Source of the DNA: Oribacterium sp. oral taxon 078 str. F0262
Lineage (GTDB): Bacteria > Bacillota > Clostridia > Lachnospirales > Lachnospiraceae
Direction: 5' to 3'
DNA: 64,000 nucleotides
Assembly (NCBI RefSeq): GCF_000160135.1
Contig: NZ_GG729935.1
Coordinates: forward strand, 216,186-280,185
Below, piece by piece: positions 36,007 through 49,091 of this stretch. Both the position numbers and the translations under genes were made by a program. The notes below the pieces were generated by a model, which saw only the letters and a program-made list of their open reading frames with translations, was not told the DNA's origin and made no database searches. Each line of letters starts with the position of its first letter. Position 1 is the first letter of the stretch.

Positions 36007-37200
36007 TCAGTCAAGAATCTTGACAACTCTTCCGGAGCCGACCGTTCTTCCGCCCTCACGGATAGCGAAGCGGAGTCCCTCCTCCATCGCTACCGGATGG
36101 ATCAGATCGACCTCCATCTCCGTGTTGTCTCCGGGCATGCACATCTCCGTACCCTGCGGAAGCATGCATACTCCGGTCACATCCGTGGTTCTGAAGTAGA
36201 ACTGCGGACGATAATTCGTGAAGAACGGAGTGTGGCGTCCGCCCTCATCCTTGGTCAGGACATAGACCTGCGCCGTGAACTTCTTGTGGCACTTCACAGA
36301 ACCCGGCTTGCAGATGACCTGTCCTCTCTCGATCTGGTCGCGGTTGATGCCGCGGAGCAGAAGACCGACATTGTCTCCCGCCATGGCCTCATCCAGCTGC
36401 TTACGGAACATCTCGATTCCGGTGATAACGGACTTCTCGGTCTCCTCGGAGATTCCGACGATCTCAACCTCATCGGCGACGTGGAGCACACCTCTCTCCA
36501 CTCTTCCCGTCGCGACGGTTCCGCGTCCGGTGATGGTGAAGATATCCTCTACAGGCATCAGGAACGGCTTATCGGTCTCACGGGCCGGCTCTGGGATATA
36601 GCTGTCCACAGCGTCCATGAGCTCCATGATCTTGTCGCCCCACTCGGACTTCGGATCCTCCAGCGCCTTCAGCGCGGAGCCCTTGATCACAGGAACCTCA
36701 TCGCCCGGGAAATCATACTCGGTGAGGAGGTCGCGGACCTCCATCTCCACAAGCTCAAGCAGCTCGGGATCGTCGACCATGTCGCACTTGTTCAGGAATA
36801 CGACGATAGCCGGAACACCGACCTGGCGGGCGAGCAGGATATGCTCTCTGGTCTGCGCCATGACGCCGTCCGTAGCCGCGACGACGAGGATCGCGCCGTC
36901 CATCTGTGCGGCACCGGTGATCATGTTCTTGACATAGTCCGCGTGGCCCGGGCAGTCGACGTGGGCATAGTGCCTCTTCTCCGTCTCATACTCGACATGG
37001 GCCGTGTTGATCGTGATTCCTCTCTCTCTCTCCTCCGGCGCCTTATCGATATTTGCGAAGTCGGTCGCCGTATTGCCGGCCACTCTGTCCGCAAGCACCT
37101 TGGTGATCGCAGCGGTCAGAGTCGTCTTGCCGTGATCGACATGTCCGATGGTTCCGATGTTACAATGCGGCTTCGTTCTTTCGAAATGTGCCTTTGCCAT
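36007..37200 (-). CDS. tuf: Elongation factor Tu
   Basis: 397 residues, full length. G1 [10 protein letters not shown]2 region [11 protein letters not shown]3 DCPGHADYV and G4 NKCDMVDD are all present, with the C-terminal barrel MELMD.../ [13 protein letters not shown]. It delivers aminoacyl-tRNA to the ribosome. It has its own promoter (37318-37346) and terminator, so it can be expressed apart from fusA. AGGAGG precedes the ATG. Confidence 0.99.
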   Translation of the reverse strand: MAKAHFERTKPHCNIGTIGHVDHGKTTLTAAITKVLADRVAGNTATDFANIDKAPEERERGITINTAHVEYETEKRHYAHVDCPGHADYVKNMITGAAQMDGAILVVAATDGVMAQTREHILLARQVGVPAIVVFLNKCDMVDDPELLELVEMEVRDLLTEYDFPGDEVPVIKGSALKALEDPKSEWGDKIMELMDAVDSYIPEPARETDKPFLMPVEDIFTITGRGTVATGRVERGVLHVADEVEIVGISEETEKSVITGIEMFRKQLDEAMAGDNVGLLLRGINRDQIERGQVICKPGSVKCHKKFTAQVYVLTKDEGGRHTPFFTNYRPQFYFRTTDVTGVCMLPQGTEMCMPGDNTEMEVDLIHPVAMEEGLRFAIREGGRTVGSGRVVKILD

Positions 37201-37317
37201 TTTAAAAACCCTCCTGATTCTGCATGTAATACAACGAAAATCATGCCAAGCACCAAGGCATGCGTAGCATGCTCCGTGCAGTACATCACCGCCCCCCGCG
37301 GGGAGCCAGTATTTATG

Positions 37318-37346
37318 ATTTTATCATCTGTTTCTTTATTTCGCAA
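37318..37346 (-). promoter_or_regulatory. Promoter of tuf
   Basis: Minus strand TTGCGA (37341-37346), 17-base spacer, TAAAAT (37318-37323) preceded by TG one base before it. The leader to the tuf ATG is about 110 bases. Between this promoter and fusA (37347-37551) lies a GC-rich stem GGCCCTTTTCGGAAGGGCC, plausibly a fusA terminator or attenuator without a strong U-tract. Confidence 0.75.
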
Positions 37347-37551
37347 GCCCCCATTCCGGGGGCCCGGGCCCTTCCGAAAAGGGCCTCTCTCCGCCCTTTC
37401 CGCTTCCGCATTCCGCCCTCGTTTTGGCTTTAGGGGCCGGAATGCGCGGATTGTGGATTGCTGCGAAAAGCAGCAGGGCCATAAACGCGGCAAAGCGTTT
37501 CCGGGCTTATCGCTCATCCCGATCGCCGCGCGGCAGGCTCCCGGCCTTTCC

Positions 37552-39669
37552 TCAGCGCTTCAGATCCGAGAGGATCTTGTCCTGTACGTTCTTCGGGCAC
37601 TTCTCGTAGTGGTCGAAGAACATGGAATAGTTCGCTCTTCCCTGGGTCTTGGAGCGGAGATCCGTCGCATAGCCGAACATCTCCGCCAGAGGGACGAGAC
37701 CGTTGATCTGCTTTCCGGACGGGATATCCTCCATGCTCTCGATGCGGCCGCGGCGGGAGTTCACGTCTCCGATGACGTTCCCCATGTACTCCTCCGGCGT
37801 CGTGATCTCCACCTTCATGATCGGCTCAAGGAGGATCGGATCCGACTTCTGCATCGCATTTTTGAAGGCGATGGAGCCCGCAAACTCGAAGGCTCTCTCG
37901 TTCGAGTCGACCTCGTGATAGGAGCCGTCGTAGACATTCGCATTGACGCCGAGCACCGGGAAGCCCGCGAGTACGCCGCTGTTTGCAGCCTCTCGGATTC
38001 CCTTTTCGATGGCGGGGATATACTCCTTCGGGATCGATCCGCCGACGACCGTCGACTCGAAGTGGAAGATCTCCTCTCCGTTTGGATCCATCGGAGTGAA
38101 CTTGACCTTGCAGTGCCCGTACATTCCGCTTCCGCCGGACTGGTGAATGTATCTTCCCTCGGCATCCACGGCCTTTGTGAAGGTCTCCTTGTAGGCGACC
38201 TCAGGCGCGCCGACATTCGCCTCCACCTTGAACTCGCGGAGCAGTCTGTCGACGATGATCTCGAGATGCAGCTCTCCCATACCGGAGATGATGGTCTGAC
38301 CGGTCTCCTCGTTTGTCTTCACGCGGAAGGTCGGATCCTCCTCGGCGAGCTTCGCCAGGGCATCCGACATCTTCCCCTGGGAGACCTTCGTCTTCGGCTC
38401 GATCGCGACGGAGATCACGGGCTCCGGGAACTCCATGGACTCCAGAATGATCGGATGCTGCTCATTGCAGATCGTATCCCCGGTGGAGGTGAGCTTGAAG
38501 CCTACGGCCGCCGCGATATCTCCGGAGAAGACCTCTTCGAGCTCGGTCCGCTTGTTCGCGTGCATCTGGAGCAGTCTTCCGACTCTCTCCTTCTTTCCCT
38601 TTGTGGAATTCAGGACATAGGAGCCGGTCTTTAATGTGCCGGAATATACCCTGAAATAGGCGAGCTTTCCGACGAAGGGGTCCGTCATGATCTTGAAGGC
38701 GAGGGCCGCGAAGGGCGCCTCATCCGAGGACGGCCTGCTGTCCGCCTCTCCGTCCGGATCCGTGCCCTGGATATCCGGGACATCCGTGGGAGCCGGGAGG
38801 AAGTCAATGACGGCATCGAGGAGCTTCTGCACTCCCTTGTTCCGATAGGCAGTGCCGCAGAGGCAGGGAATCGCCCTTCCTTCAATCGTGCCCTGCCGGA
38901 GTGCCTTCTTCATCTCCTCCGCGGAGGGCTCCGTGCCCTCCAGATAGAGCATCATGAGATCATCGTCCAGCTCCGAGATCTTCTCGACCATCTTCTCGTG
39001 ATACTCTTTGGCCAGCTCCGCGTACTCCTCCGGAACATCCGTGATCTCGATCTCCTCTCCCTTGTCGTCCTTATAGAAGTAGGCTCTCATCTCGAAGAGG
39101 TCGATGATACCGACGAAGCTGTCCTCTCTCCCCATCGGAACCTGCGTGATCACGCAGTTCTTTCCGAGGCGGTCCACGATGGTCTGCACGGAGTGGAAGA
39201 AATCCGCTCCCACGACATCCATCTTATTGATGAAGGCGATTCTCGGGACATTGTAGGTGTCCGCCTGCCGCCATACATTCTCGGACTGAGGCTCCACGCC
39301 GCTCTTTGCATCGAAGACGCCGACAGCGCCGTCGAGAACGCGGAGAGACCTCTCGACCTCCACCGTGAAATCGACGTGGCCCGGGGTATCAATGATATTG
39401 ATGCGGTACTCCGGCGCCCCGGGAATCTTTACGTGCTCCTTCTCCGGCGTCCAATGACATGTCGTTGCGGCCGAGGTGATGGTGATGCCCCGCTCCTGCT
39501 CCTGCGCCATCCAGTCCATGGTGGCGCTTCCCTCGTGCGTCTCTCCGATCTTATGATTTACGCCGGTGTAGAAGAGGATACGCTCCGTCAGAGTCGTCTT
39601 TCCGGCATCGATGTGGGCCATGATGCCGATATTTCTCGTGTGCTCAAGGGAATATTGTCTCTCAGCCAA
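37552..39669 (-). CDS. fusA: Elongation factor G
   Basis: 705 residues: G1 [10 protein letters not shown]3 DTPGHVDF, G4 NKMD, then domains II-V with the [12 protein letters not shown] and [15 protein letters not shown] blocks. It catalyses translocation and, with RRF, ribosome recycling. It follows rpsG by 18 bp in the str operon. Confidence 0.99.
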   Translation of the reverse strand: MAERQYSLEHTRNIGIMAHIDAGKTTLTERILFYTGVNHKIGETHEGSATMDWMAQEQERGITITSAATTCHWTPEKEHVKIPGAPEYRINIIDTPGHVDFTVEVERSLRVLDGAVGVFDAKSGVEPQSENVWRQADTYNVPRIAFINKMDVVGADFFHSVQTIVDRLGKNCVITQVPMGREDSFVGIIDLFEMRAYFYKDDKGEEIEITDVPEEYAELAKEYHEKMVEKISELDDDLMMLYLEGTEPSAEEMKKALRQGTIEGRAIPCLCGTAYRNKGVQKLLDAVIDFLPAPTDVPDIQGTDPDGEADSRPSSDEAPFAALAFKIMTDPFVGKLAYFRVYSGTLKTGSYVLNSTKGKKERVGRLLQMHANKRTELEEVFSGDIAAAVGFKLTSTGDTICNEQHPIILESMEFPEPVISVAIEPKTKVSQGKMSDALAKLAEEDPTFRVKTNEETGQTIISGMGELHLEIIVDRLLREFKVEANVGAPEVAYKETFTKAVDAEGRYIHQSGGSGMYGHCKVKFTPMDPNGEEIFHFESTVVGGSIPKEYIPAIEKGIREAANSGVLAGFPVLGVNANVYDGSYHEVDSNERAFEFAGSIAFKNAMQKSDPILLEPIMKVEITTPEEYMGNVIGDVNSRRGRIESMEDIPSGKQINGLVPLAEMFGYATDLRSKTQGRANYSMFFDHYEKCPKNVQDKILSDLKR

Positions 39670-39687
39670 TGTCGTTCCTCCTCTCCC

Positions 39688-40158
39688 TTAGAATCTGTAA
39701 TGAGCAAATGCCTTGTTGGCCTCGGCCATCCTGTGCATCTCCTCTTTCCGCTTCACGGCCGCGCCGGTGTTGTTCGCCGCGTCCATGAGCTCATTCGCCA
39801 GCCTCTCGGCCTGGGTCTTCTCCGAGCGCTTCCGGGAGAACTCGGTGAGCCAGCGGAGAGCCAGCGTCTGTCTTCTCTCCGGCCTGACCTCCATCGGAAC
39901 CTGGTAGGTGGCGCCGCCGACCCGCTTTGCCTTGACCTCGAGGACCGGCATGATGTTGTTCATCGCCTCCTCAAAGATATCAAGCGCATCCTTCCCGGTC
40001 TTCTCGGCGACTCTCTCGAATGCGCCGTAAACAATCTTCTGTGCGATTCCCTTCTTGCCGTCCAGCATAATGGAGTTGACAAGCTTTGTCACAATCTTGG
40101 AATTGTAAATCGGATCCGCCAGAACGTCTCTGTGCAGAGTATGTCCTTTCCGTGGCAC
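39688..40158 (-). CDS. rpsG: Ribosomal protein S7
   Basis: 156 residues starting [20 protein letters not shown], the classic S7 N-terminus, with the 16S-binding [20 protein letters not shown]. The start is GTG 40158, with AAGGAGG upstream; a longer open frame to 40248 is not coding. S7 nucleates assembly of the 30S head. Confidence 0.98.
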   Translation of the reverse strand: MPRKGHTLHRDVLADPIYNSKIVTKLVNSIMLDGKKGIAQKIVYGAFERVAEKTGKDALDIFEEAMNNIMPVLEVKAKRVGGATYQVPMEVRPERRQTLALRWLTEFSRKRSEKTQAERLANELMDAANNTGAAVKRKEEMHRMAEANKAFAHYRF

Positions 40159-40339
40159 GTTACTTCCCTCCTTAAATATAAAATTCAGATCACAGGTACT
40201 GCCCCCTGGGGCTTCATGCGGTTGCTGGACAACTCCGTGCGGGGCCAAGGCCCCGGAATTCTCTTCTGAAAAATTCTATATCGAAATGTTGACCAAAACA
40301 ATCCGTCATAACCATGTCTAAAATGTTTTCCCGAAAGTA

Positions 40340-40762
40340 TCAGGACTTCTTCGCCTTCGGCCTCTTTGCGCCGTACTTGGAGCGGGCCTGCATGCGGTTT
40401 GCGACGCCTGCGGTATCCAGAGTCCCTCTAATGATATGGTATCTGGTACCGGGCAGATCCTTCACACGGCCGCCGCGGATCATGACGACAGAGTGCTCCT
40501 GGAGGTTGTGTCCCTCGCCCGGGATATAGGAGGTCACCTCGATTCCATTGGAAAGACGGACTCTCGCGATCTTTCTGAGCGCGGAATTCGGCTTCTTCGG
40601 GGTGGCGGTCTTCACCGCCGTGCAGACGCCCCTCTTCTGGGGCGCATCGTTCGTGGTCGCTCTCTTTCTCAGGGAGTTGAAGCCTCTCTGGAGCGCCGGG
40701 GCCGTGGACTTTTTCCGGGAAGTCTCTCTGCCCTTTCTGACTAGCTGGTTAAATGTTGGCAT
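40340..40762 (-). CDS. rpsL: Ribosomal protein S12
   Basis: 140 residues from [12 protein letters not shown]. The decoding loop [20 protein letters not shown] shows Lys at the streptomycin position (wild-type, sensitive form), and GVKDLPG-type [11 protein letters not shown] is intact. ATG 40762 has AAGGAG upstream. Promoter at 40849-40877. Confidence 0.98.
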   Translation of the reverse strand: MPTFNQLVRKGRETSRKKSTAPALQRGFNSLRKRATTNDAPQKRGVCTAVKTATPKKPNSALRKIARVRLSNGIEVTSYIPGEGHNLQEHSVVMIRGGRVKDLPGTRYHIIRGTLDTAGVANRMQARSKYGAKRPKAKKS

Positions 40763-40848
40763 TTTGGTCTCCTTTCCTTTGGCTTTTCTTCTCCGCCCGG
40801 AGGAAAAACCGGCGCGAAGAAAGGCGCGCGAAAATCGCACGCCCGCTA

Positions 40849-40877
40849 AATATAGTAAAGATTTTCCGCTTTGTCAA
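40849..40877 (-). promoter_or_regulatory. Promoter of the rpsL-rpsG-fusA operon
   Basis: Minus strand TTGACA (40872-40877), 17-base spacer, TATATT (40849-40854). Upstream, 40921-40960 can form a nested CACCGGG/CCCGGTG and AGCGGA/TCCGCT stem after rpoC, with no U-tract. Confidence 0.85.
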
Positions 40878-40992
40878 GGCGGAGAGCGCCGCTTTCCTTC
40901 CTGAGCCGCGCTCTCAGAGCCACCGGGCCGAAAGCGGAAAATCCGCTCTCGCCCCGGTGCCCGGCGGGCAGGCTCACGCACTCTGAGAGAGA

Positions 40993-43900
40993 TCAGAGTT
41001 CGTTGTGAATTTCCCGGTTGAGCAGCTCTTCCTCCGCCGCCGTCTCGACGGCCGCCGCATTCACATCGAAGGCTTCGTCCTCCGTGAAGATACTGTCGGC
41101 ATTGGCCTCCAGGTCCTCCGGATCCGTGGAGAGCTGTACGCTCCGATAGCGTCTCATGCCGGTTCCCGCGGGAATGAGCTTTCCGATGATGACATTTTCC
41201 TTCAGTCCCACGAGGTGATCGACCTTTCCATTGATCGCCGCCTCCGTCAGGACCTTCGTGGTCTCCTGGAAGGAGGCCGCCGACATGAAGGAGTCCGTCG
41301 CGAGAGAAGCCTTGGTGATTCCCAGCATCGTGCGCTTCCCCTCCGCGGGTTTTTTCCCTTCCCTTATGAGGCGCTCGTTTTCGTCCTCGAAGTCGAGGCG
41401 GTCCACCGCTGTGCCGGGGATGAAGCCGGAGTCGTTTGCCTCGCTGATCCTCTCCTTCTTCATCATCTGATGGACGATCATCTCGATATGCTTATCGTTG
41501 ATCTCGACGCCCTGAAGGCGGTAGACCCTCTGGACCTCGGAGATCATGTAATCCTGCACCGCCTTGACTCCCTTGATCCGAAGGAGATCGTGGGGATTGA
41601 TGGAGCCCTCGGTCAGGGTGTCCCCGGCCTCAAGCCTCTTTCCCTCGTTGACCTTCGGACTGATCCTGGAGCCATAGGGAATCAGGTAGGTCTTCGACTG
41701 CCCGCTCTCATCATCCGTGACGATGACCTCCCGCTTCTTTCCCTCCTTGATCTCCGCCATGCCGGGGATCTCCGTCAGAATCGCGAGTCCCTTCGGCTTC
41801 CTGGCCTCAAAGAGCTCCTCGACTCTGGGAAGACCCTGGGTGATATCTCCTCCCGCCACGCCTCCGGTGTGGAAGGTTCTCATCGTGAGCTGGGTTCCCG
41901 GCTCCCCGATGGACTGCGCGGCGATCGTGCCGACGGCCTCTCCGACCTCCACCGGCTGCCCAGTCGCAAGGTTTGCTCCGTAGCACTTCGCGCATACCCC
42001 GGCGCGGGAGCGGCAGGTCAGAACCGTCCGGATGCGGATGGAATCGCGGCTCGATTTATTGAGAGCGGCGATGATCTTCGGCGCTCTCTTCGGCGTCACC
42101 ATGTGATCCGCCCGGATGACGATCTCCCCGGTCTCCGGATCCGTCACATCCTCCGCGACGAATCTCCCGGTGATTCTCTCCTCCAAAGACTCTATCTTCT
42201 CCTGTCCGTTGGAGAGGGCCGTGATCTCCATGGAGGGGATCGTGTCTCTCCCCGCCGCGCAGTCCAGATCCCGGATGATGAGATCCTGGGTGACATCGAC
42301 AAGACGCCTCGTGAGATAGCCGGAGTCCGCGGTGCGGAGCGCCGTGTCGGAGAGTCCCTTCCTCGCTCCGTGGGCGGAGATGAAATACTCGAGCACGTCG
42401 AGGCCCTCCCGGAAGTTTGACTTGATGGGGAGCTCGATCGTCTTTCCGGTCGTATCCGCCATGAGGCCACGCATGCCGGCGAGCTGCTTGATCTGCTTAT
42501 CGGAGCCTCTCGCTCCGGAGTCCGCCATCATGAAGATATTATTGTAATTATCGAGTCCCTCCAGGAGGTCCTTCGTGAGCTGCTCATCCGTCGTCTTCCA
42601 GGTGTCGATGACCTCCTTGTAGCGCTCCTCCTCCGTGACCAGTCCCCGGCGGAAGTTCTTCATGATCCGGTTCACCGTGCTCTGCGCGTTTTCCAGAAGC
42701 TCCTTCTTCGAAGCCGGGACCGTCATATCGTGGATGGAAACCGTCATCGCGGCTCTCGTGGAGAAGCGATAGCCGATCGCCTTGATCTCATCGAGCGTGA
42801 GCGCGGTCTGCGTCGCCCCGTGCACATCCATGACCTTCTCCAGGATCTGCTTCAGATTCTTCTTCTTCACAAGGAAGTTGATCTCCGGCAAAAGCTCATT
42901 CCCCGGAACCGAGCGGTCGACGAAGCCGAGGTCCTGCGGGATGATCTCATTGAAGAGAAGTCGTCCCACCGTGGTGTCGATCACTCCCTCGCAGCGCTTC
43001 TCCGTGCCGTCCTCCCGTCTTTCGATCCGGTCCACCCGGCAGTGGATCTTCGCGTGCAGGGTGACATACTTATTCTCATAGGCGAGGATCGCCTCATTGA
43101 TGGATTTAAAGAACTTCCCCTCTCCCTTGTCCCCCTCTCTCTCCTGCGTCAGATAATAGACCCCCAGCACCATATCCTGGGAGGGGACAGCGACCACACC
43201 GCCGTCCGAGGGCTTTAAGAGATTGTTCGGGGAGAGCAGCATAAAGCGGCACTCCGCCTGTGCCTCCTGGGTGAGGGGGAGATGGATCGCCATCTGGTCT
43301 CCGTCGAAATCCGCGTTGAAGGCCGCACAGACCAGCGGATGGAGCTTGATCGCCTTTCCCTCTACCAGGATCGGCTCAAAGGCCTGTATGCCCAGACGAT
43401 GGAGCGTAGGGGCGCGGTTTAACATGACGGGGTGCTCCTTGATCACGCCCTCCAGGATATCCCAGACCATCGGGTCCAGTCTCTCCACCATCTTCTTCGC
43501 ATTCTTGATATTGTGCGCCTTCTGGGACTTGACGAGCTCCTTCATGACGAAGGGCTTGAAGAGCTCGATCGCCATCTCCTTCGGCACGCCGCACTGATAG
43601 ATCTTTAACTCCGGTCCGACGACGATTACAGAACGGCCGGAGTAGTCCACCCGCTTTCCGAGCAGGTTCTGACGGAAGCGCCCCTGCTTTCCCTTGAGCA
43701 TATCGGAGAGAGACTTCAGGGCCCGGTTTCCGGGGCCTGTGACCGGGCGGCCCCGGCGGCCGTTGTCGATCAGAGCGTCCACCGCCTCCTGCAGCATTCT
43801 CTTCTCATTTCTCACGATGATCTCGGGCGCTCCGAGCTCCAGAAGACGCGCAAGACGATTGTTCCGGTTGATGATCCTCCGGTAGAGGTCATTCAGATCC

Positions 43901-44676
43901 GAGGTCGCAAAGCGGCCGCCGTCCAGCTGCACCATCGGGCGGAGATCCGGCGGAATCACCGGGAGATTCGTGAGAATCATCCACTCCGGCCGGTTTCCGG
44001 AGGATCGGAAGGCCTCCACGACCTCGAGGCGCTTCACGATGCGGGCTCTCTTCTGCCCGGAGGACTTGTCGAGCTCCGAGCGAAGGTCTGTATACTCCTT
44101 CTCGAGATCGATGGCGCGGAGAAGCTCCAGAACGGCCTCCGCCCCCATGCCGGCGCGGAAGGTTCCGCTCCCGTACTGCTCCAGTGCGTCCCGGTACTCC
44201 TTCTCGGAGAGGACCTCCTTATACTCGAGCCCCGTATCCATCGCATCTAACACGATATAGGAGGCGAAGTAGAGCACTCTCTCCAAAACCCTGGGGCTGA
44301 TGTCCAGGATCAGTCCCATCCGGGAGGGGATGCCCTTAAAATACCAGATATGAGAGACCGGAGCCGCGAGCGCAATATGGCCCATTCTCTCCCGGCGGAC
44401 GGAGGACTTCGTCACCTCGACGCCGCAGCGGTCGCAGATCACGCCCTTATAGCGGATCTTTTTGTACTTGCCGCAGTGGCACTCCCAGTCCTTGACCGGT
44501 CCGAAAATGCGCTCACAGAAGAGACCGTCCTTTTCGGGCTTTAAGGTCCTGTAGTTGATGGTCTCCGGCTTCTTCACTTCGCCGTGAGACCACTCCAGGA
44601 TCTTTTCCGGAGAGGCGAGGCCTATCTTGATCGAATCAAACTGAATCGGCTCATTTACATTCTCAAGCTGTGCCAT
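40993..44676 (-). CDS. rpoC: RNA polymerase subunit beta-prime
   Basis: 1227 residues. It contains the N-terminal zinc ribbon [20 protein letters not shown], the catalytic [10 protein letters not shown], the second zinc site ([13 protein letters not shown]) and the bridge/trigger region ([11 protein letters not shown]). Length is typical of Clostridia, without large lineage insertions. It begins 15 bp after rpoB. Confidence 0.99.
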   Translation of the reverse strand: MAQLENVNEPIQFDSIKIGLASPEKILEWSHGEVKKPETINYRTLKPEKDGLFCERIFGPVKDWECHCGKYKKIRYKGVICDRCGVEVTKSSVRRERMGHIALAAPVSHIWYFKGIPSRMGLILDISPRVLERVLYFASYIVLDAMDTGLEYKEVLSEKEYRDALEQYGSGTFRAGMGAEAVLELLRAIDLEKEYTDLRSELDKSSGQKRARIVKRLEVVEAFRSSGNRPEWMILTNLPVIPPDLRPMVQLDGGRFATSDLNDLYRRIINRNNRLARLLELGAPEIIVRNEKRMLQEAVDALIDNGRRGRPVTGPGNRALKSLSDMLKGKQGRFRQNLLGKRVDYSGRSVIVVGPELKIYQCGVPKEMAIELFKPFVMKELVKSQKAHNIKNAKKMVERLDPMVWDILEGVIKEHPVMLNRAPTLHRLGIQAFEPILVEGKAIKLHPLVCAAFNADFDGDQMAIHLPLTQEAQAECRFMLLSPNNLLKPSDGGVVAVPSQDMVLGVYYLTQEREGDKGEGKFFKSINEAILAYENKYVTLHAKIHCRVDRIERREDGTEKRCEGVIDTTVGRLLFNEIIPQDLGFVDRSVPGNELLPEINFLVKKKNLKQILEKVMDVHGATQTALTLDEIKAIGYRFSTRAAMTVSIHDMTVPASKKELLENAQSTVNRIMKNFRRGLVTEEERYKEVIDTWKTTDEQLTKDLLEGLDNYNNIFMMADSGARGSDKQIKQLAGMRGLMADTTGKTIELPIKSNFREGLDVLEYFISAHGARKGLSDTALRTADSGYLTRRLVDVTQDLIIRDLDCAAGRDTIPSMEITALSNGQEKIESLEERITGRFVAEDVTDPETGEIVIRADHMVTPKRAPKIIAALNKSSRDSIRIRTVLTCRSRAGVCAKCYGANLATGQPVEVGEAVGTIAAQSIGEPGTQLTMRTFHTGGVAGGDITQGLPRVEELFEARKPKGLAILTEIPGMAEIKEGKKREVIVTDDESGQSKTYLIPYGSRISPKVNEGKRLEAGDTLTEGSINPHDLLRIKGVKAVQDYMISEVQRVYRLQGVEINDKHIEMIVHQMMKKERISEANDSGFIPGTAVDRLDFEDENERLIREGKKPAEGKRTMLGITKASLATDSFMSAASFQETTKVLTEAAINGKVDHLVGLKENVIIGKLIPAGTGMRRYRSVQLSTDPEDLEANADSIFTEDEAFDVNAAAVETAAEEELLNREIHNEL

Positions 44677-44691
44677 TTATTCCTCCTGTGA

Positions 44692-47600
44692 TTACTGCTC
44701 TTCGCCGTCTTCCGGGTCCTCCCCCTCTTCGGCTTCCTCCTCGTCCAGTGAAAGCACCGGCTCCGTCTCCGCGGGCTCTGCGTCCTCCGCCTCGCCGAGA
44801 CTTGCCGCAAAGTCGGAATCCTCGGAGAGATCCTCCTCAAGCTCCGTCTCGAGCTCCGCCTCCAGCTTATCCTCCGGCTCCTCGTCCACAAGCTCGCCGT
44901 CCCTGAACTCCTGCTTCGTATAGCCATAGGAGGCGAAGTTCTCCTCCTTTCTCCCGAAGCGGTTCTCCCCGCCGGAGAGCAGACGATGCATATCCTGGTT
45001 CGCGTCGTAGAGATCCTCGGTGATCTCCACCTCATTCTTCTTCTCGTCCAGCACTCTCATGTCGAGGCAGAGCGCCTGCATCTCCTTTAACAGGACCTTG
45101 AAGGATTCCGGGACGCCGGGGGCCGGTATATTCTGTCCCTTGATGATCGCCTCATAGGTCTTCACACGGCCCGCGACATCGTCGGACTTCATGGTCAGGA
45201 TCTCCTGAAGCGTATAGGCCGCGCCGTAGGCCTCGAGCGCCCAGACCTCCATCTCCCCGAAGCGCTGTCCTCCGAACTGTGCCTTACCGCCGAGGGGCTG
45301 CTGCGTGACGAGGGAGTACGGTCCCGTGGAACGCGCATGGATCTTATCATCCACCAGGTGGTGGAGCTTCAGATAGTGCATGAAGCCGATCGCAGTCGGC
45401 CCGTCGAACATCTCCCCGGTGCGGCCGTCCCGGAGCTGGACCTTTCCGTCGACGCTGATCGTGACGCCCTTCCACTCCTCCCTGTGCTCAAGGTGCTTTC
45501 CGAGGTAGTCATATACCGCCGGGTCCAGCTCCTCCTTATGCTTCTTCGAGAAGTCCTCCCAGGACTCATTCACATAGTCATTGGCGAGGATCAAAGTCTG
45601 CTGGATATCATTCTCATCCGCCCCGTCGAAGATAGGCGTGGAGACATCGAGCCCCAGCGCCTTCGCCGCGAGAGAGAGATGGAGCTCCAGAACCTGTCCG
45701 ATATTCATTCGGGACGGCACGCCGAGGGGGTTCAGGACGATGTCCAGCGAGCGGCCGTTCGGGAGATAGGGCATATCCTCCACCGGAAGCACGCGGGATA
45801 CGACGCCCTTATTTCCGTGGCGGCCGGCCATCTTATCCCCGACTCCGATCTTCCTCTTCTGCGCGATATAGATGCGGACGGACTCGGAGACACCGGGGGC
45901 GAGCTCATCGGAGTTCTCCCTCGTGAAGACCATCGTATTGATGACGGTCCCATAGGCACCGTGCGGCACCTTCAGGGAGGTATCCCTGACCTCTCTCGCC
46001 TTCTCTCCGAAGATCGCGCGGAGCAGTCTCTCCTCCGCCGTGAGCTCCGTCTCCCCCTTCGGCGTGACCTTTCCGACCAGGATGTCCCCTGCCCGGACCT
46101 CCGCACCGATCCGGATGATGCCGCGCTCATCCAGGTTCTTCAGGGCCTCCTCCCCCACTCCGGGGACATCCGAGGTGATCTCCTCCGGGCCGAGCTTCGT
46201 ATCCCTCGCCTCGCACTCGTACTCCTCGATATGGACCGAGGTATAGACATCCTGCTGAACCAGTCTCTCGGAGAGGAGAACCGCGTCCTCGTAATTATAT
46301 CCCTCCCAGGTCATAAAGCCGATGAGGGGATTCTTCCCAAGGGCGATCTCCCCCGCGCTCGTGGAGGGGCCGTCCGCGATGATATCCCCCTTTTCCACAT
46401 GCTCATGGGGGGAGACGATCGGCTTTTGATTGTAGCAGTTCGAGGGGTTACTGCGGACGAACTTCATCAGCTTATACTCGTCCAGCACCCCGTCCTTGTC
46501 CCTCTTTATGACGATGCGGTTCGAGGCGGAGACCAGAACCTCGCCGGAGTTCTCCGCCACCACACAGGCTCCGGAATCCACCGCGGCCTTCGCGGACATT
46601 CCGGTGTCCACCACCGCAGGCTCCGTCACCAAAAGCGGCACGGCCTGCCTTTGCATGTTCGAGCCCATCAGGGCGCGGTTTGCGTCGTCATTTTGCAAAA
46701 AGGGGATCATGGAGGTCGCCACGGAGAAGACCATCTTCGGGGAGACATCCATCATGTCGATCGACGCCTTCGGAAAGGCCGAGGTCAGCTCCCGGTATCT
46801 CCCGGAGACGCTGTCGTTTACGAAATGCCCCTCGGAGTCGATGGGCTCGTTCGCCTGCGCGACGCGGTAATTGTCCTCCTCGTCCGCCGCAAGATATACC
46901 ACCCGGTCCGTCACGACCGGGTCCTTCGGATCGGACTTATCCACCACGCGGTAGGGGGACTCGATGAAGCCGTATTCATTGATCCTGGCATAGCTCGCAA
47001 GAGAATTGATAAGTCCGATGTTCGGGCCCTCCGGCGTCTCGATCGGACACATCCTGCCGTAGTGCGTGTAGTGGACATCCCGCACCTCAAAGCCCGCCCG
47101 ATCTCTGGAAAGCCCGCCGGGTCCGAGGGCGGAGAGCCTTCTCTTGTGCGTGAGCTCCGAGAGCGGATTGTTCTGATCCATGAACTGGGAGAGCTGAGAG
47201 GAGCCGAAGAACTCCTTCACCGACGCTGTCACGGGCTTTATGTTGATGAGGGACTGCGGCGTGATCTCCTCGATGTCCTGCGTGGACATGCGCTCCCTGA
47301 CCACTCTCTCCATGCGGGAAAGACCGATCCTGTACTGGTTCTGCAAAAGCTCCCCCACCGCGCGGATCCTTCTGTTTCCGAGATGATCGATATCGTCGGG
47401 ATTTCCGATCTCCTCCTCCAGATTCATGCAGTAATTGATGGAGGCAAAGATATCCTCCCTTGTGATATGCTTCGGAACCAGCTCATGGATATGCTTCTTC
47501 ACGGCCTCCCGGAGCTCCGCCTCGGAAGCCCCCTCCATTTCATCGAGAAGCGCGCGAAGTGCCGGATAGTAGACAAGCTCGCGAATTCCGAGGGATGCGA

Positions 47601-48675
47601 GATCGAAGTCCTCCGGAAAATAAGAGGAGGCGTCCACCTGCAAAGAGGAAAGGACCTTCTCCTTCCGGCTCGGCCCGTCAATCCAGACATAGGGAACACC
47701 GGCGTTCTGAATCTCCTCCGCCTTCTCCCGGCTCAGCACGGTCCCGGCCTCTGCAAGGAGCTCTCCGGTTGCGGGATCCGCCACGTCCTCCGCGAGGCTC
47801 AGACCGCGGATCCGGTTTTTGAAATGAAGCTTCTTATTGAACTTATATCTTCCGACCTTCGCAAGATCATAGCGCCTCGGGTCGAAGAACATGGAGCGGA
47901 GCAGGGATTCCGCGGAATCCACGGAGAGGGGCTCTCCCGGACGGATCTTCTTATAGAGCTCCAGAAGGCCGTCCTGATAATTGTCAGAGGGATCCTTCTC
48001 AAAGGAGGCGAGCAGCTTCGGCTCCTCCCCGAAGAGCTCGATGATCTCCGCGTTCGAGCCGATGCCCAGGGCGCGGATAAAGACCGTCACCGGGACCTTT
48101 CTCGTCCTGTCCACACGGACAAAAAAAACATCGTTCGAGTCCGTCTCGTACTCGATCCAGGCGCCCCGGTTTGGGATAACGGTGCAGGAGTAAAGCTCCT
48201 TTCCGAGCTTGTCACGGTCAATGCTGTAGTAAATTCCCGGGGAGCGCACGAGCTGGGAGACGATGACCCGCTCCGCGCCGTTGATGACGAAGGATCCGGT
48301 CTCTGTCATGAGAGGGAGATCTCCCATGAAAATCTCATGCTCGTTGATCTCGTCCTTGTCCTTATTGATGAGGCGAACCTTGACCTTGAGCGGCGCGGCA
48401 TAGGTGGCGTCCCGCTCCTTGCACTCCTCGATCGTGTACTTCTTCTCCTCCTCGCAGAGCTTGAAATTCACGAATTCGAGGCTCATGTGACCCGCGAAAT
48501 CCTGGATCGGGGAGATGTCGTCGAACGCCTCCCTCAGCCCTTCCTTCAGAAACCATCGATAGGAGTCCTTCTGAATTTCGATGAGATTCGGCATCTCCAG
48601 AACTTCCTTGCTCTGAGAGAAAGTCATTCTGACGTTTTTTCCGGTTCTCACCGGGCGCATTTTGCTTTTTTTCAT
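44692..48675 (-). CDS. rpoB: RNA polymerase subunit beta
   Basis: About 1327 residues. The rifampicin region reads [20 protein letters not shown] and [20 protein letters not shown], a wild-type, sensitive-looking sequence. The C-terminus carries an acidic tail of roughly 60 residues rich in Glu/Asp. ATG 48675 ([12 protein letters not shown]) is chosen, with AGGGGTGA eight bases upstream. The frame stays open to 48831 through the leader but lacks a start there. rplJ/rplL are not upstream, unlike the usual rif cluster. Confidence 0.99.
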   Translation of the reverse strand: MKKSKMRPVRTGKNVRMTFSQSKEVLEMPNLIEIQKDSYRWFLKEGLREAFDDISPIQDFAGHMSLEFVNFKLCEEEKKYTIEECKERDATYAAPLKVKVRLINKDKDEINEHEIFMGDLPLMTETGSFVINGAERVIVSQLVRSPGIYYSIDRDKLGKELYSCTVIPNRGAWIEYETDSNDVFFVRVDRTRKVPVTVFIRALGIGSNAEIIELFGEEPKLLASFEKDPSDNYQDGLLELYKKIRPGEPLSVDSAESLLRSMFFDPRRYDLAKVGRYKFNKKLHFKNRIRGLSLAEDVADPATGELLAEAGTVLSREKAEEIQNAGVPYVWIDGPSRKEKVLSSLQVDASSYFPEDFDLASLGIRELVYYPALRALLDEMEGASEAELREAVKKHIHELVPKHITREDIFASINYCMNLEEEIGNPDDIDHLGNRRIRAVGELLQNQYRIGLSRMERVVRERMSTQDIEEITPQSLINIKPVTASVKEFFGSSQLSQFMDQNNPLSELTHKRRLSALGPGGLSRDRAGFEVRDVHYTHYGRMCPIETPEGPNIGLINSLASYARINEYGFIESPYRVVDKSDPKDPVVTDRVVYLAADEEDNYRVAQANEPIDSEGHFVNDSVSGRYRELTSAFPKASIDMMDVSPKMVFSVATSMIPFLQNDDANRALMGSNMQRQAVPLLVTEPAVVDTGMSAKAAVDSGACVVAENSGEVLVSASNRIVIKRDKDGVLDEYKLMKFVRSNPSNCYNQKPIVSPHEHVEKGDIIADGPSTSAGEIALGKNPLIGFMTWEGYNYEDAVLLSERLVQQDVYTSVHIEEYECEARDTKLGPEEITSDVPGVGEEALKNLDERGIIRIGAEVRAGDILVGKVTPKGETELTAEERLLRAIFGEKAREVRDTSLKVPHGAYGTVINTMVFTRENSDELAPGVSESVRIYIAQKRKIGVGDKMAGRHGNKGVVSRVLPVEDMPYLPNGRSLDIVLNPLGVPSRMNIGQVLELHLSLAAKALGLDVSTPIFDGADENDIQQTLILANDYVNESWEDFSKKHKEELDPAVYDYLGKHLEHREEWKGVTISVDGKVQLRDGRTGEMFDGPTAIGFMHYLKLHHLVDDKIHARSTGPYSLVTQQPLGGKAQFGGQRFGEMEVWALEAYGAAYTLQEILTMKSDDVAGRVKTYEAIIKGQNIPAPGVPESFKVLLKEMQALCLDMRVLDEKKNEVEITEDLYDANQDMHRLLSGGENRFGRKEENFASYGYTKQEFRDGELVDEEPEDKLEAELETELEEDLSEDSDFAASLGEAEDAEPAETEPVLSLDEEEAEEGEDPEDGEEQ

Positions 48676-48746
48676 TGACCGTTCACCCCTGCTGTTTCGG
48701 ACGGGTTTCCCCACCTTCTCGTTGAAATTCACAAAAAAGCTTGTCA

Positions 48747-48767
48747 TATACCGTCCTGAGCGGTATA
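48747..48767 (-). promoter_or_regulatory. Hairpin in the rpoBC leader
   Basis: TATACCG and CGGTATA pair around a seven-base loop, about 70 bases before the rpoB start codon and 145 after the promoter. It may be a regulator-binding or processing site. Confidence 0.45.
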
Positions 48768-48911
48768 ATCGAGAAAAGCAGCATGCTTTCTTATCGTTTT
48801 TTCGCGAATCAGGTTCTGAATTTTCTGACAATCAGGGACGTCTGCCTGAGACAAGCCAAAAAAGGGCACACTTATCCCCTGCACCTCCATGAAGCCAAAA
48901 TCGCAACTTTC

Positions 48912-48940
48912 ATTTTAACATCCTGAAAATGGGATGTCAA
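48912..48940 (-). promoter_or_regulatory. Strong promoter of rpoBC
   Basis: Minus strand TTGACA (48935-48940), exact 17-base spacer, TAAAAT (48912-48917) with an upstream TG (extended -10). The transcript would carry a leader of about 230 bases. The rest of 48676-49091 holds no gene. Confidence 0.88.
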
Positions 48941-49091
48941 GAATTCCCCTGCTCTTTTCCGCACGGAGCGGCCTTGACCCATAAGGCCGTCCAAGCCGCC
49001 AAAAAGCCTTTCCTCTGCGCCTTCAGACTGCACAGGGGAAAGGCTTTTGAGCGCGAAAATACCGATAAGGATAAGTCCCTCCGATGGGCCT

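Noticed and set aside
35470-38634. A 1054-codon plus-strand frame across tuf and fusA
   Set aside because: Antisense shadow of two essential genes, crossing their promoters and terminator; no known domain.
45337-48678. A 1113-codon open frame on the plus strand opposite rpoB
   Set aside because: It mirrors rpoB codons in a GC-rich gene, has arginine/leucine-rich nonsense composition and no ribosome site; rpoB on the other strand is certain.
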